Source of the DNA: Leifsonia poae
GTDB taxonomy: Bacteria; Actinomycetota; Actinomycetes; Actinomycetales; Microbacteriaceae
Length of the DNA stretch: 64,000 nt
Assembly: GCF_027921845.1 (NCBI RefSeq)
Contig: NZ_BSEN01000015.1
Location: 878,636 to 942,635 of the forward strand
Direction of reading: 5' to 3'
Shown: positions 49,701 to 57,793 of the stretch, one piece after another
Numbering within the stretch: the first letter of the stretch is position 1
Layout: each line of letters starts with the position of its first letter
Notes under the pieces: model-generated
Databases searched by the model: none
Seen by the model: only the letters and a program-made list of their open reading frames with translations
Told to the model about the DNA's origin: nothing
Made by a program: the position numbers and the translations under genes

Positions 49701-50411
49701 GTGGCGCGGAACGTCAGTCGACTCAAGCAGTTCGCGACGGCAGCGGCGACGCTCGCTGCGGTCGGCCTGCTCGTCGGCTGCGCCGCCACGGCCTCCGCGC
49801 ATCCGGATGCTCGTTCAACGGCGACGCCGACGCCCGAGGCCGTCACCGTGCCGATGCCCGATCTCGGCCCCTCGCCGGCACCGGCTCCGCAGACCGCTGC
49901 CCAGACGGAGCAGTTGAGGATCGCACGCGCGGATGAGGCGTGGAAACAGCTTGTGCAGCAGTACCCCTCGGCGGTTCGCCCCCAGGTGACGTTCGACGGC
50001 TACATCTCGGACGCGACCGAGATGGACGTGATGACACAGTGCTACACGGAGCAGAAGGTTCCCATCGCACTCGGCTATCCGGCCGGCGCGCAGAAGGGCG
50101 ACAAAGCCACCAGCGTCGGCGCGGAGACGACCAACGAGCAGGAGGCGATCGGCGCCTACGTGTGCAACGTCGAGCATCCGTACCCGCCCACGTCACCAAT
50201 GACACAGCAGCAGCTGGGCTGGCTCTACGACTACCTGACCCGGTTCCTGGCTCCGTGCTACCAGGCCAACGGCATCGCCAACCCTCCGGCGCCGTCTCGC
50301 GCCGACTTCATCGCGAAGTGGCCGCACCAGAACTGGTTCCCGAGCGACGGCGGTCTCATGGACGGCCCGAGGGCCGCGGCCATCGTCAAGGCATGCCCGT
50401 CGCCGAAATGA
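49701..50411 (+). CDS. lipoprotein of unknown function
   Basis: A 236-residue exported protein. The signal peptide ends in the lipobox LLVGC near residue 27, followed by a Pro/Thr/Ala-rich linker and a folded domain with three further cysteines (in MTQCYTEQKV, GAYVCNVEHPYPP and APCYQANG) that may form disulfides. The family is not recognised; similar proteins occur in Microbacteriaceae, as far as I recall. GTG start after GAGAAGGGGG. No enzymatic motif is visible. Confidence 0.8.
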   Translation: MARNVSRLKQFATAAATLAAVGLLVGCAATASAHPDARSTATPTPEAVTVPMPDLGPSPAPAPQTAAQTEQLRIARADEAWKQLVQQYPSAVRPQVTFDGYISDATEMDVMTQCYTEQKVPIALGYPAGAQKGDKATSVGAETTNEQEAIGAYVCNVEHPYPPTSPMTQQQLGWLYDYLTRFLAPCYQANGIANPPAPSRADFIAKWPHQNWFPSDGGLMDGPRAAAIVKACPSPK

Positions 50412-50532
50412 TCTGGGCGCGGCTACGGTCGTGCCCCGCTGCGCCAAGCAGAAACGGGCACTGCGCGGGGCGACAAGACGTAGCGGGAGAAGCGCACGCC
50501 ACCAGGGCTGCTGGCGGCCGCAGCACGGCGAC

Positions 50533-51429
50533 TCACACGACGCGCTCGCGCAGGAACACCCCGATCCGCTCCGTCGCCTCTGCCGCCTCCGGGGTGCCGA
50601 GCATCAGCTGGTACACGTGCGGTAGTCCGTCACCGACCTCGAAGCGTACGTCGCCGCCCGCGTCCGTCGCCGCGCGCGCCAAGCGTTCCGCGTCGCTGAA
50701 GAGGAGGTCGGCCGTCCCCACCTGCACCAGCAGCGGCGGGAGGCCGGCGAGGGACGCGAACAGGGGCGACGCCAGCGGATTCCGAGGGTCGGCCCCCGCC
50801 AGGTAGTCGGACGCCAGCCGGCTGAGCAGTTGCGGGGTCGATATCGGATCCTCGTCGACGCGGTCTGTCATCGATGCACCCGAGCTCGTCAGATCCACGG
50901 TCGGCGACAGCAGCACGCCGGCGGCCGGCAAGTCCTCGCCGGCGTCCCGGGTGGCCACGAGCAGCGCAACCGCCAGCCCGCCACCGGCGGAGTCACCGGC
51001 CACCGCGAGCGATCGCGCCGCAGTTCGCCGGCGAAGCCAGCGCCACACGGCCAGCACGTCGTCGATGGCCGCAGGAAACGGATGCTCGGGCGCGAGCCGG
51101 TACTCGGGGAACAGCACCCGCATCCGGGCCGCCCTGCCCAGGCGCGCCGCCAGCTCGCCGTCGCTGCGCAGCGACCCGAACTGATAGCCGCCGCCGTGCA
51201 GAAAGAGGAGCGCGCGTCTGCCGTCGACCCCTGGCGCGTCCAGCCAATGCGCCACCACGCCCGCGGCGTCCACAGCGGTGACCACGACATCGTCGGGCAC
51301 CGGATGCGCGGATCCGGCCGGCTCGAAGCCCGCGCGTGTCTCCGTGAGCGATTCGGCCGGCTCGTTTGCACTCGCCCGCTGGCGCTCTCTCAACGCCTCC
51401 ATCACATCCAGCATCGCCCGACTCGGCAT
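50533..51429 (-). CDS. alpha/beta hydrolase, HSL (hormone-sensitive lipase-like) family esterase
   Basis: A 298-residue carboxylesterase. The oxyanion motif FLHGGGYQFGS lies near residue 76, the nucleophile elbow AGDSAGGGLA near residue 144, and the remaining triad members are probably the Asp in GTADLLFSDAE and the His in GDGLPHVYQLM. It lacks a signal peptide and so is cytoplasmic, acting on short-chain esters in general. It lies 31 bases downstream of the carbonic anhydrase on the same strand and may share its transcript. Confidence 0.93.
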   Translation of the reverse strand: MPSRAMLDVMEALRERQRASANEPAESLTETRAGFEPAGSAHPVPDDVVVTAVDAAGVVAHWLDAPGVDGRRALLFLHGGGYQFGSLRSDGELAARLGRAARMRVLFPEYRLAPEHPFPAAIDDVLAVWRWLRRRTAARSLAVAGDSAGGGLAVALLVATRDAGEDLPAAGVLLSPTVDLTSSGASMTDRVDEDPISTPQLLSRLASDYLAGADPRNPLASPLFASLAGLPPLLVQVGTADLLFSDAERLARAATDAGGDVRFEVGDGLPHVYQLMLGTPEAAEATERIGVFLRERVV

Positions 51430-51459
51430 GTCGAACCGTCTCCGGCCTCCCGCGTCGGC

Positions 51460-51981
51460 CTAGCCGGCGGCCGGCAGTGCCGCCGGGAGCACCTCGCTCA
51501 CCCGGCCGGTGTCCAGATGGAAGATGAATCCTCTGACCGCCACATCCGCCGCGATCCACGGATGCGAGCGGGCCTTCTGCATCTGCTCCAACGTGTTCTG
51601 TTCCGTGTCGGTGAAGCTGTAGAACTTCGCCGGCGCGATCGGAGACACCCCCGTCTCGTTCCGGAGCCGATCCTCCAGTTCGTCGTCCGTGAACCGGAGC
51701 ATGCCGCAGTCGTCGTGATTGATGATCATGATCTCGCGGGTGCCGAGCACTCTGGTCGAGATCACGAGGGAGCGGATCGAGTCGTCGTCGATGACCGTGC
51801 CCACATTCCTGATCATGTCGACATCGGCGTCGGCCAGCCCCAGTAGGCGCACGATGCCGGACAGGCGCGGATCCGCGCAGGTGACGATCGCGATCTTGGG
51901 AGAGGGAGGTCCGCCCGGGCCGGGATCGTAACCACCGGCGATCGTCGCATTGGCGTTCAGCGCCTCATCGATGAGACTCAT
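51460..51981 (-). CDS. beta-class carbonic anhydrase
   Basis: Interconverts CO2 and bicarbonate with a zinc ion. The zinc ligands and catalytic dyad are visible: VTCADPRLSG (CxDxR) near residue 35 and MIINHDDCGML (HxxC) near residue 88. At 173 residues it is the short form, like mycobacterial Rv1284. The ATG follows AGGAGGA. Downstream is the esterase gene. Upstream 255 bases contain no further gene that I can support. Confidence 0.93.
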   Translation of the reverse strand: MSLIDEALNANATIAGGYDPGPGGPPSPKIAIVTCADPRLSGIVRLLGLADADVDMIRNVGTVIDDDSIRSLVISTRVLGTREIMIINHDDCGMLRFTDDELEDRLRNETGVSPIAPAKFYSFTDTEQNTLEQMQKARSHPWIAADVAVRGFIFHLDTGRVSEVLPAALPAAG

Positions 51982-52236
51982 GGTCGCATTCCTCCTGTCT
52001 GCACGGGCTACGCGCGTGGATGCTCTCGGCTGCGGCAGCTGCTGTGACCCAAGCGCGACTCTATGTCCGCCGGTAGGTCGACCGGAACGCGGGGTTCCCC
52101 CCATCTCACCGGCCGCGCCACCCTGTTCGTGAGGGAAGTCCGACACGTCGTTCTCCGCACAGCACACCGCTCTTGCGGCCCCAGCTGCAGCGGTGGGACC
52201 ATGAGGGGTTGAGACCGACCGGAAGGACGGGCAACA

Positions 52237-52458
52237 GTGACCCGTCGACCGGGCGAACCAGCAGACGACAGCAGCGATCGGGCGGAACAGCGCCTTCAGC
52301 AGTTCATCGCTGCGCACGCAGACGTTCCTGCTGACGATGAGGCTACGTCGGGTGAGGAATCGAACGGTCACGAAGCCGACCGCGCGACCGGCACCACGCC
52401 GGTCGACCCGCGTGCCACGGGCACGCACTCCGCGAACCCTCCCGGGAGTTCGAGCTGA
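52237..52458 (+). CDS. hypothetical disordered protein upstream of the propeller gene
   Basis: A 73-residue, polar, low-complexity peptide rich in Asp, Glu, Thr, Pro and Ser with one short helical segment (EQRLQQFIAAHADV). It has no signal peptide, cysteine or membrane helix. GTG start after a weak AAGGAC. It ends 46 bases before the propeller gene on the same strand, so it may be the first gene of that cluster. It could also be a chance frame. Confidence 0.5.
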   Translation: MTRRPGEPADDSSDRAEQRLQQFIAAHADVPADDEATSGEESNGHEADRATGTTPVDPRATGTHSANPPGSSS

Positions 52459-52504
52459 GCATGTGACCGGCGCTGCCGGACGCTTCTCCAGGAGGTGAGC
52501 GTAC

Positions 52505-55087
52505 GTGCACGGACCAGAAGGCACGACGACCGCGGCCGCAACGACGACCGCAGCGAAACCACCCCGACCACCCGGCGGCAAAGCACTGCTGCGGCTGATC
52601 GAGACGCTGGCCAAGGCGGGGCTCGACGATGTCGCGCGGCAGACCGTCGCGGATGCCGTCAGCGAGCGCGCGCCCGCCGTTCTCGCTCTCGCTCCCGAGC
52701 TGAACGCCGCGCCGGCACCGCGCAGCACGCGAGGCCGAGGGCGCGCCAGGACCCCCGCCCCCGAGGCCGCGGAACCCGGCGCGACAGCAGCCGAAGCCGC
52801 GCGCGCGTATGCCGAGGACTCGGCCGCTGCGGCGCTCCTGCTCGGGCCCCCCACCAGGACCGGCCCGCAATGGCGCCCGCTCGGACCGGCGACCATCACC
52901 AACGGCCAGACCTACGGCGCGAGCAGGATCAACGTCAGCGGACGCGCGTCCGCACTCGCCGTCGATCCGGCGCGCCCCGATCACGTGCTCGTCGGAGCCG
53001 CGAACGGCGGCGTCTGGGAGACCTCGAACGGCGGCGACAGCTGGGCGCCCCGCACCGACTACGCGGCCACAACGACCGTCGGGGCTCTTGCGTTCGACCC
53101 CTCGAACCCGTCTCTGGTCTATTGCGGCACCGGCGAGGGCGACTGGTGGTCGTGGCTCGGGAACGGCGTGCTTCGCTCGACCGATGGCGGAACGAACTGG
53201 ACGCCACTCGCGACCAACCCGTTCGTCGGCCAGGGGTTCCACAGCCTCGTCGTCGACCCGTCGACACCCACCAGGCTCTTCGCCGGGACCACGGGCGGAC
53301 TGTACATCTCGACCGACAGCGGTGTGACCTGGACGCAGAGCCGCTTTCAGCGCACCTGGTCGATCTCGGTGTCGCCGACCGGCGGCGAACTGCTCGCAGG
53401 ATGTGCGGACGGCGCGTTCTCGAGTACCGACAGCGGCGCGACGTGGAATCCGATCACGCTGCCCGGCGCACCGGCGAGCTACCAGCGCGTCGCCGTCTCG
53501 ATCGCGCCCTCCTCCCCGACGGTCGCGTATGTCTGGGCGGCCGACAACGCGTCGCCCTCGGCGGCCTACCTCTGGCGGCGCGCCCGCTCGCCGCGCGCCG
53601 TGCGGTGGACGCAGTTCCCTGCGCCGCCCGGGTCGAGCGGCGGTCAGGGCTGGTACGACTGGTACGTCGCGGCGTCACCGGACTCGGCGACCGAGGTCTA
53701 CTGCGGTGAGATCCATCTGCACCGAGGCGACCTGACCGGGTCGACGTTCGCGTGGGAGAACATCTCCAGCAAGCCGGCCGGCGACTCCATTCACCCCGAC
53801 CAGCACTCGATCGCCTTCTCCCCGCGCTCCGCCGCCACGCTCTACGCAGGCAGCGACGGCGGTGTCTTCCGCTCGGATGACCGGGGCGTCACCTGGCGCC
53901 ACCGCAACAACGGTCTGGCGATCAGCGAGTACGAATACCTGGCGCACGACATCGGGTCGCCGCGCTGGCTCATCGGAGGAACCCAGGACAACGGCACCAA
54001 CCGGTACACCGGCTCGGCGACCTGGGAGCACGTGCAAGACGGCGACGGCGGCGACTGTGCGAGCAATCGCACGAACTCCGACATCGTCTTCCACACGTTC
54101 CAGAACGGCTCGGCCGAACGGTCGACGACCAAGGGAGCCTGGGCGAGCTGGTCGAACATCACGCCGGCCCGGCCCGCCGGCGAGAGTTCGGGACTCTTCT
54201 ACGTGCCGTTCGAGGCGAGCGAGTCGGGTGGCGACACGGTCGCGCTCGGCGGCGACGCACTCTACGTGTCGCGCGACAACGGGACGACCTGGACCAGGGT
54301 CGGCTATCCGGCCGGCGGCACCGCGAGCGCGATGCATGTTCCGGATCCGGACACCGTCGTCGTCGGCCTCACCGGCGGCGGCCTGCTGGTCACCCGGTTC
54401 AGTGGCGGAGCCTGGGGCGCGTTCTCGAGCCTCACCACTCCGCGTGCCGGAGCCTGGGTGAGCGACATCCGGGCGGTGCCGGGAGGCTCGGGGCGGCTGT
54501 GGGCGACGAGCTCCAGTCGCGGCGGCGGGCGTGTCTTCCGATCGTCGGACGGCGGCACGACGTGGACCGACTGCTCCGCCGGACTCCCCAACCTCGGGAT
54601 CAATGCGATCGCGGTGGATCCGGCGAATCCGTCACGCGTCTGGGTCGCCGCCGACCTCGGCGTCTACCAGAGTCAGGACGCCGGAGCGACGTGGAGCCCC
54701 TTCGCCTCCAGCCTCCCCAACGCCTACATCGGTGACCTGATATTCCATCCGCACGCGCGGGTGCTGCGCGCAGCGACCCGCAATCGCGGCGTCTGGGAGA
54801 TCCCGGTCGACGGCTGGCCGACCTCGCCGACCTGCGGAGTGCAGTGGACGGGAACGCTCGCCCCACACGCATCAGGCCGCTGGTTCACGTTCAATTGGCC
54901 CGCCGCCTGGCACGTCATCTGGACGGCGATGCCGACGGTCATCACGCCCGGCGGCCCGCAGCTGTCCTACTCGACCCAGGTGGAGCGCGCGAGCTCCGAG
55001 TTCGCCACCTACTGGATCACCGTGCGGAACCTCAGCAACGCGCCCGTCACGTTCGAGGGCCGCTTCGAGATCTTGAGCTTGTACTGA
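52505..55087 (+). CDS. Asp-box (BNR) beta-propeller protein with tryptophan-rich C-terminal domain
   Basis: An 860-residue protein. Residues 1 to 118 are Ala/Pro-rich with a helical patch (ALLRLIETLAKAGLDDVARQ). Residues 120 to 770 form a sialidase- or sortilin-like propeller with eight Asp-box turns (S-x-D-x-G-x-T-W type, near 174, 225, 269, 307, 457, 589, 680 and 723) and the family motifs PDQHSIAFSP and GGTQDNGTN. The catalytic Arg triad of true sialidases is not evident. Residues 778 to 860 form a Trp-rich beta domain repeated in the next gene. There is no signal peptide. The start follows a perfect AGGAGGTGA, suggesting strong translation. Ligand and function are unknown. Confidence 0.88.
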   Translation: MHGPEGTTTAAATTTAAKPPRPPGGKALLRLIETLAKAGLDDVARQTVADAVSERAPAVLALAPELNAAPAPRSTRGRGRARTPAPEAAEPGATAAEAARAYAEDSAAAALLLGPPTRTGPQWRPLGPATITNGQTYGASRINVSGRASALAVDPARPDHVLVGAANGGVWETSNGGDSWAPRTDYAATTTVGALAFDPSNPSLVYCGTGEGDWWSWLGNGVLRSTDGGTNWTPLATNPFVGQGFHSLVVDPSTPTRLFAGTTGGLYISTDSGVTWTQSRFQRTWSISVSPTGGELLAGCADGAFSSTDSGATWNPITLPGAPASYQRVAVSIAPSSPTVAYVWAADNASPSAAYLWRRARSPRAVRWTQFPAPPGSSGGQGWYDWYVAASPDSATEVYCGEIHLHRGDLTGSTFAWENISSKPAGDSIHPDQHSIAFSPRSAATLYAGSDGGVFRSDDRGVTWRHRNNGLAISEYEYLAHDIGSPRWLIGGTQDNGTNRYTGSATWEHVQDGDGGDCASNRTNSDIVFHTFQNGSAERSTTKGAWASWSNITPARPAGESSGLFYVPFEASESGGDTVALGGDALYVSRDNGTTWTRVGYPAGGTASAMHVPDPDTVVVGLTGGGLLVTRFSGGAWGAFSSLTTPRAGAWVSDIRAVPGGSGRLWATSSSRGGGRVFRSSDGGTTWTDCSAGLPNLGINAIAVDPANPSRVWVAADLGVYQSQDAGATWSPFASSLPNAYIGDLIFHPHARVLRAATRNRGVWEIPVDGWPTSPTCGVQWTGTLAPHASGRWFTFNWPAAWHVIWTAMPTVITPGGPQLSYSTQVERASSEFATYWITVRNLSNAPVTFEGRFEILSLY

Positions 55088-55102
55088 GAGGGAGAACAGA
55101 TC

Positions 55103-55357
55103 ATGTGGACGAACGTTCAATTCACCGGCACCCTCGCCGCCGGTGCCTCGGGCAGCTGGTACACGTGGGGCTGGCCTCCGGCGTGGCATGTCGTCTGGTA
55201 CCTGATGCCCACCACACCGAAGCCGGGTGCGCCCCAGGTCGACTGGACCATCCAGGTCGAGCGGGGCGCGACCGATCAGTGCACCTACTGGATCGTTGCA
55301 CGCAACCTCACCACGACGCCTCTCACCTTCGAGGGCCGTTATGCCGTTCTGAACTGA
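55103..55357 (+). CDS. stand-alone copy of the propeller protein's C-terminal domain
   Basis: 84 residues. They align without gaps to the last 80 or so residues of the upstream propeller protein, sharing 44 of 79 positions by my count, including FTGTLA/WTGTLA, AWHV, MPT, QVER, TYWI and TFEGR. Nine tryptophans in 84 residues suggest a small beta sandwich or carbohydrate- or surface-binding module. There is no signal peptide. It starts 15 bases after the propeller stop with a GAGGGAG ribosome-binding site, so the two are co-expressed. Function unknown. Confidence 0.82.
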   Translation: MWTNVQFTGTLAAGASGSWYTWGWPPAWHVVWYLMPTTPKPGAPQVDWTIQVERGATDQCTYWIVARNLTTTPLTFEGRYAVLN

Positions 55358-55371
55358 AGGAGCGCACCATC

Positions 55372-55656
55372 ATGCACGTCAGCATCACGATCGACGACGG
55401 CGCACCCGATGCCGTCGAGGTGACGTCGGGTGATCACGGATCGGCTGCAGCCGACTCCGCACCCGCAGAAGTCCTCGCCCGTGCGGCGGCCGTCGGCGCG
55501 AAGTCGGCGGGAGCAGCACCGACGGGTCCTGGCGCAGCCGGGGCGACGGGCGACGTCCCGGCAGCGCCGGGGGCCGGAGATCGACCGGGCGTAGATGCCT
55601 CTGACCCCGGCGACGCGTTCTCCGCCGGTCCCGCCGTCCCGTTCGGAGGCGAGTGA
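55372..55656 (+). CDS. hypothetical Ala/Gly/Pro-rich acidic protein
   Basis: 94 residues, starting with a short strand-like segment MHVSITIDDGAPDAVEV and continuing as a low-complexity Ala/Gly/Pro/Asp sequence that ends AVPFGGE. It has no cysteine, membrane helix or signal peptide. The ATG follows GAAGGAG, 14 bases after the preceding stop, and the gene is followed one base later by the next start. No family recognised; its place in the cluster is the main evidence for it being real. Confidence 0.65.
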   Translation: MHVSITIDDGAPDAVEVTSGDHGSAAADSAPAEVLARAAAVGAKSAGAAPTGPGAAGATGDVPAAPGAGDRPGVDASDPGDAFSAGPAVPFGGE

Positions 55657-55657
55657 G

Positions 55658-55897
55658 ATGCGCCGCCGACTCACCATCCGGATGTCCGTCGAAGGAGTCA
55701 TCGCGCTGATCGCGGCGATCGTCGCGATCGTGACGCTCATCCAGCCGCAGTGGATCGAGCGGCTGACCGGTCTCGATCCCGATGAGGGCAGCGGCACGGC
55801 CGAGTGGCTCGTCGTCGCCGCGCTCGCGCTGATCGCCGTTGTCTTCGCCGTGCTCGCCGCGGTGACGGGAGCACGCCTCAGATCCGCCCGCGACTGA
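55658..55897 (+). CDS. small two-helix membrane protein
   Basis: 79 residues with two membrane helices (GVIALIAAIVAIVTLI near residue 13 and WLVVAALALIAVVFAVLAAV near residue 50) joined by a short acidic loop PDEGSGTAE. Basic ends suggest both termini are cytoplasmic. The ATG follows CGGAGG and is one base after the stop of the 94-residue gene. It is the last gene of the propeller cluster and may anchor the complex to the membrane, which is a guess. Confidence 0.7.
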   Translation: MRRRLTIRMSVEGVIALIAAIVAIVTLIQPQWIERLTGLDPDEGSGTAEWLVVAALALIAVVFAVLAAVTGARLRSARD

Positions 55898-55916
55898 CCA
55901 CGGTCGACGCCGGTCG

Positions 55917-56450
55917 TCAGCTCCAGCCGTAGCGGCCCGCGAGCGCTGCCCGCACGACGTCGAAGCGCGCGCGCTCGAGCGCGGCCGCCTCGCGGCGCAT
56001 CCCTCCCTGGTGCACGCGGAAGACCCGCTGCAGGTTCACATAGCTCGGGCGCCCCTGGCTGTCCCACGGTCCGCTGCCGATCGGCACGTATTCAGGGCGG
56101 CCCGGATGCGCCTGGCTGGTCAGCTGCACCGCGAGCACGGTGCCCGATCGCTCGCTCGCCACCACCAGCACCGGACGGTCCTTGCCACGGCCGTCGGCCT
56201 CCTCGTACGGCACCCAGGTCCAGACGATCTCCCCCGGGTCCGCGTCGCCATCGGTGGACGGCGCATAGGCCGTGCGCACCGGACCGATGCGGTGCGGGTC
56301 GACCTCAGCGGTCGCGTCCCGCCCGCTGCGTCCCGGCTCGTCCCCCGCGAGCTGCGCCCGGGTCCCCGTCGTCGTCGACGCCGGTTTCGAGCTCGGCTTC
56401 GGGTCCGGGTTCGACCGGAAGAGGTTCGCCAGAGTGCGCAGGAGTCTCAT
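55917..56450 (-). CDS. PemK/MazF-family toxin-like protein
   Basis: 177 residues. The C-terminal 110 match the PemK/MazF fold: EIVWTWVPYEEADGRGKDRP, VLVVASERSG, and the late YVNLQRVFRVHQGG. MazF proteins are mRNA interferases, usually paired with an antitoxin, but none is seen next to this gene, so it may act as a solitary regulator or nuclease. The first 65 residues are a linker and lie inside the end of the upstream amt paralogue (146-base overlap). A GTG at 56279 would give a short form without the overlap. Confidence 0.82.
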   Translation of the reverse strand: MRLLRTLANLFRSNPDPKPSSKPASTTTGTRAQLAGDEPGRSGRDATAEVDPHRIGPVRTAYAPSTDGDADPGEIVWTWVPYEEADGRGKDRPVLVVASERSGTVLAVQLTSQAHPGRPEYVPIGSGPWDSQGRPSYVNLQRVFRVHQGGMRREAAALERARFDVVRAALAGRYGWS

Positions 56451-57675
56451 CGGGGATGCCACGGTGGGCACGATACCGGACGCGCGTGAGTCCGATCGTC
56501 ACACGCAGAAGCACCGCGATCAGTCCCGAGATCAGAACCGATGCCGCGGCGACGGATAGGGCGGCGACGGCCTGCGACACGAACAGGTCGAAGTTGCCGC
56601 TGTCGATCATCCCGCCGCCGCTGGCGAACAGGCCGATGAACAGCAGCCCGACCAGGCTCGCGACGATGTGGATCACGCAGATGGTCATCGGAACGCCGAA
56701 CCGGGCTCGCGCCGCCACGTCGACCATCGAGGCGCAGGCGAGCGCCGCGAGCACGCCGAGGAGCAGCGACCACCCCGTGGTGATGACGCCGGATGCCGGA
56801 GTGATCGCCACCAGCCCGGAGACGGCGCCGCACAGTGCACTGGTGACGGTCGGACGGCGGAGCATCACACGGTCGACGACGATCCAGGTCAGGGCGCCTC
56901 CCGCCGAGGCGATGAGGGTGTTCATCCAGATCAAGGGAGAGAAGGAGTCGACGGCGCCCTCCGATCCCATCGTCAGCCCGAACCAGCCGAACCAGATGAG
57001 CGCGCCGCCCGCGGCCACCAACGGGAGGCTGTGGGGACCTGCCACCGGATGGCCGGCCCGCCCGCACGCGAGGATCACCCCGGCCGCTCCGCTCCCGGCG
57101 GCGAGGCTCACCGGGATGGCGCCCCCGAAGTCGATCACGTGCATCCCGGCCACGGCCCAGCCGTTCGACAGGGCGAACACCGCGTAGCAGGCGGGGAACA
57201 GCACGAGCACCGACCACAACGCGACGAAGACGACCCAGGCGCGCAGCGTGACGCGCGACGCGACGGCGGCACCGAGGATCGCGACCGCGACCACGCAGAG
57301 AGCGATCAGGTAGCCCGCATGGGCGAGCGGGTACGGGTCGATCGTCGCGAAACCGCCCGCGCCGAGGCCGGCATCGCCGAGCAGTCGCATGAGGGCCCAG
57401 TCCGGCTGCCCGACGACCGTCGGAACGAGCGCCGGGCCGAGCATCAGCCCGAAACCGCCGAGCACGGCCAGCACGACCACGACGGCCGCCCCCGAGAGTG
57501 CGGCCCTGAACGCCTGCGCCGCTCCATCGCGACCGGTCATCCCGCCGTAGAAGAGCGCGATGCCCGCGACCACCAGGATGACGAGCGTGGCGCTCACGAG
57601 CATGAGCAGGCTGTCGACCTGTTGCGACGACGCCGGTGCAGCGACGGCGACCGCGTGGGAGCGCCACGTGATCAT
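56305..57675 (-). CDS. divergent ammonium transporter (Amt) paralogue
   Basis: A 456-residue membrane protein with an Amt-like set of about 11 helices and family landmarks (GIALFYGGMTGRDG, IWFGWFGL, GLVAITPASG). By alignment to the adjacent canonical Amt, the first pore histidine (H168 of E. coli AmtB) is Ser190, and the gate phenylalanines F107 and F215 are Leu126 and Leu234; the second pore histidine (His336), Asp182 and Ser238 are kept. Conduction of ammonium is therefore uncertain. The last 50 residues form a Glu/Asp/Gly-rich tail overlapping the PemK-like gene. Probably in an operon with amtB. Confidence 0.85.
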   Translation of the reverse strand: MITWRSHAVAVAAPASSQQVDSLLMLVSATLVILVVAGIALFYGGMTGRDGAAQAFRAALSGAAVVVVLAVLGGFGLMLGPALVPTVVGQPDWALMRLLGDAGLGAGGFATIDPYPLAHAGYLIALCVVAVAILGAAVASRVTLRAWVVFVALWSVLVLFPACYAVFALSNGWAVAGMHVIDFGGAIPVSLAAGSGAAGVILACGRAGHPVAGPHSLPLVAAGGALIWFGWFGLTMGSEGAVDSFSPLIWMNTLIASAGGALTWIVVDRVMLRRPTVTSALCGAVSGLVAITPASGVITTGWSLLLGVLAALACASMVDVAARARFGVPMTICVIHIVASLVGLLFIGLFASGGGMIDSGNFDLFVSQAVAALSVAAASVLISGLIAVLLRVTIGLTRVRYRAHRGIPDETPAHSGEPLPVEPGPEAELETGVDDDGDPGAARGGRAGTQRAGRDR

Positions 57676-57731
57676 CCGCCCTCCTTCTGCGCACGCCGAC
57701 TGGCTCTCACCCTAGCGCCAGCCCGCACACG

Positions 57732-57765
57732 GAGCGGGGTGCCGCCCGAAGGCGACACCCCGCTC
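57732..57765 (-). terminator. hairpin with UUCG tetraloop after amtB
   Basis: Minus strand: GAGCGGGGTGTCGCC, loop TTCG, GGCGGCACCCCGCTC, 15 pairs with one mismatch and a very stable C(UUCG)G loop. It lies 28 bases past the amtB stop. No T-run follows, so it may only partly stop transcription into the paralogue. Confidence 0.6.
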
Positions 57766-57793
57766 TGCTGCTGTGTGAGTGAGTTGCGTCGGA

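Noticed and set aside
50430-50476. Terminator between the lipoprotein and esterase genes
   Set aside because: GCCCCGC and GCGGGGC could pair, but the loop would be over 20 bases and no T-run follows.
52505-55087. A true sialidase
   Set aside because: Asp boxes are present, but the conserved catalytic Arg triad and the FRIP-type motif are not evident, and there is no signal peptide. The propeller is therefore described without an enzymatic name.
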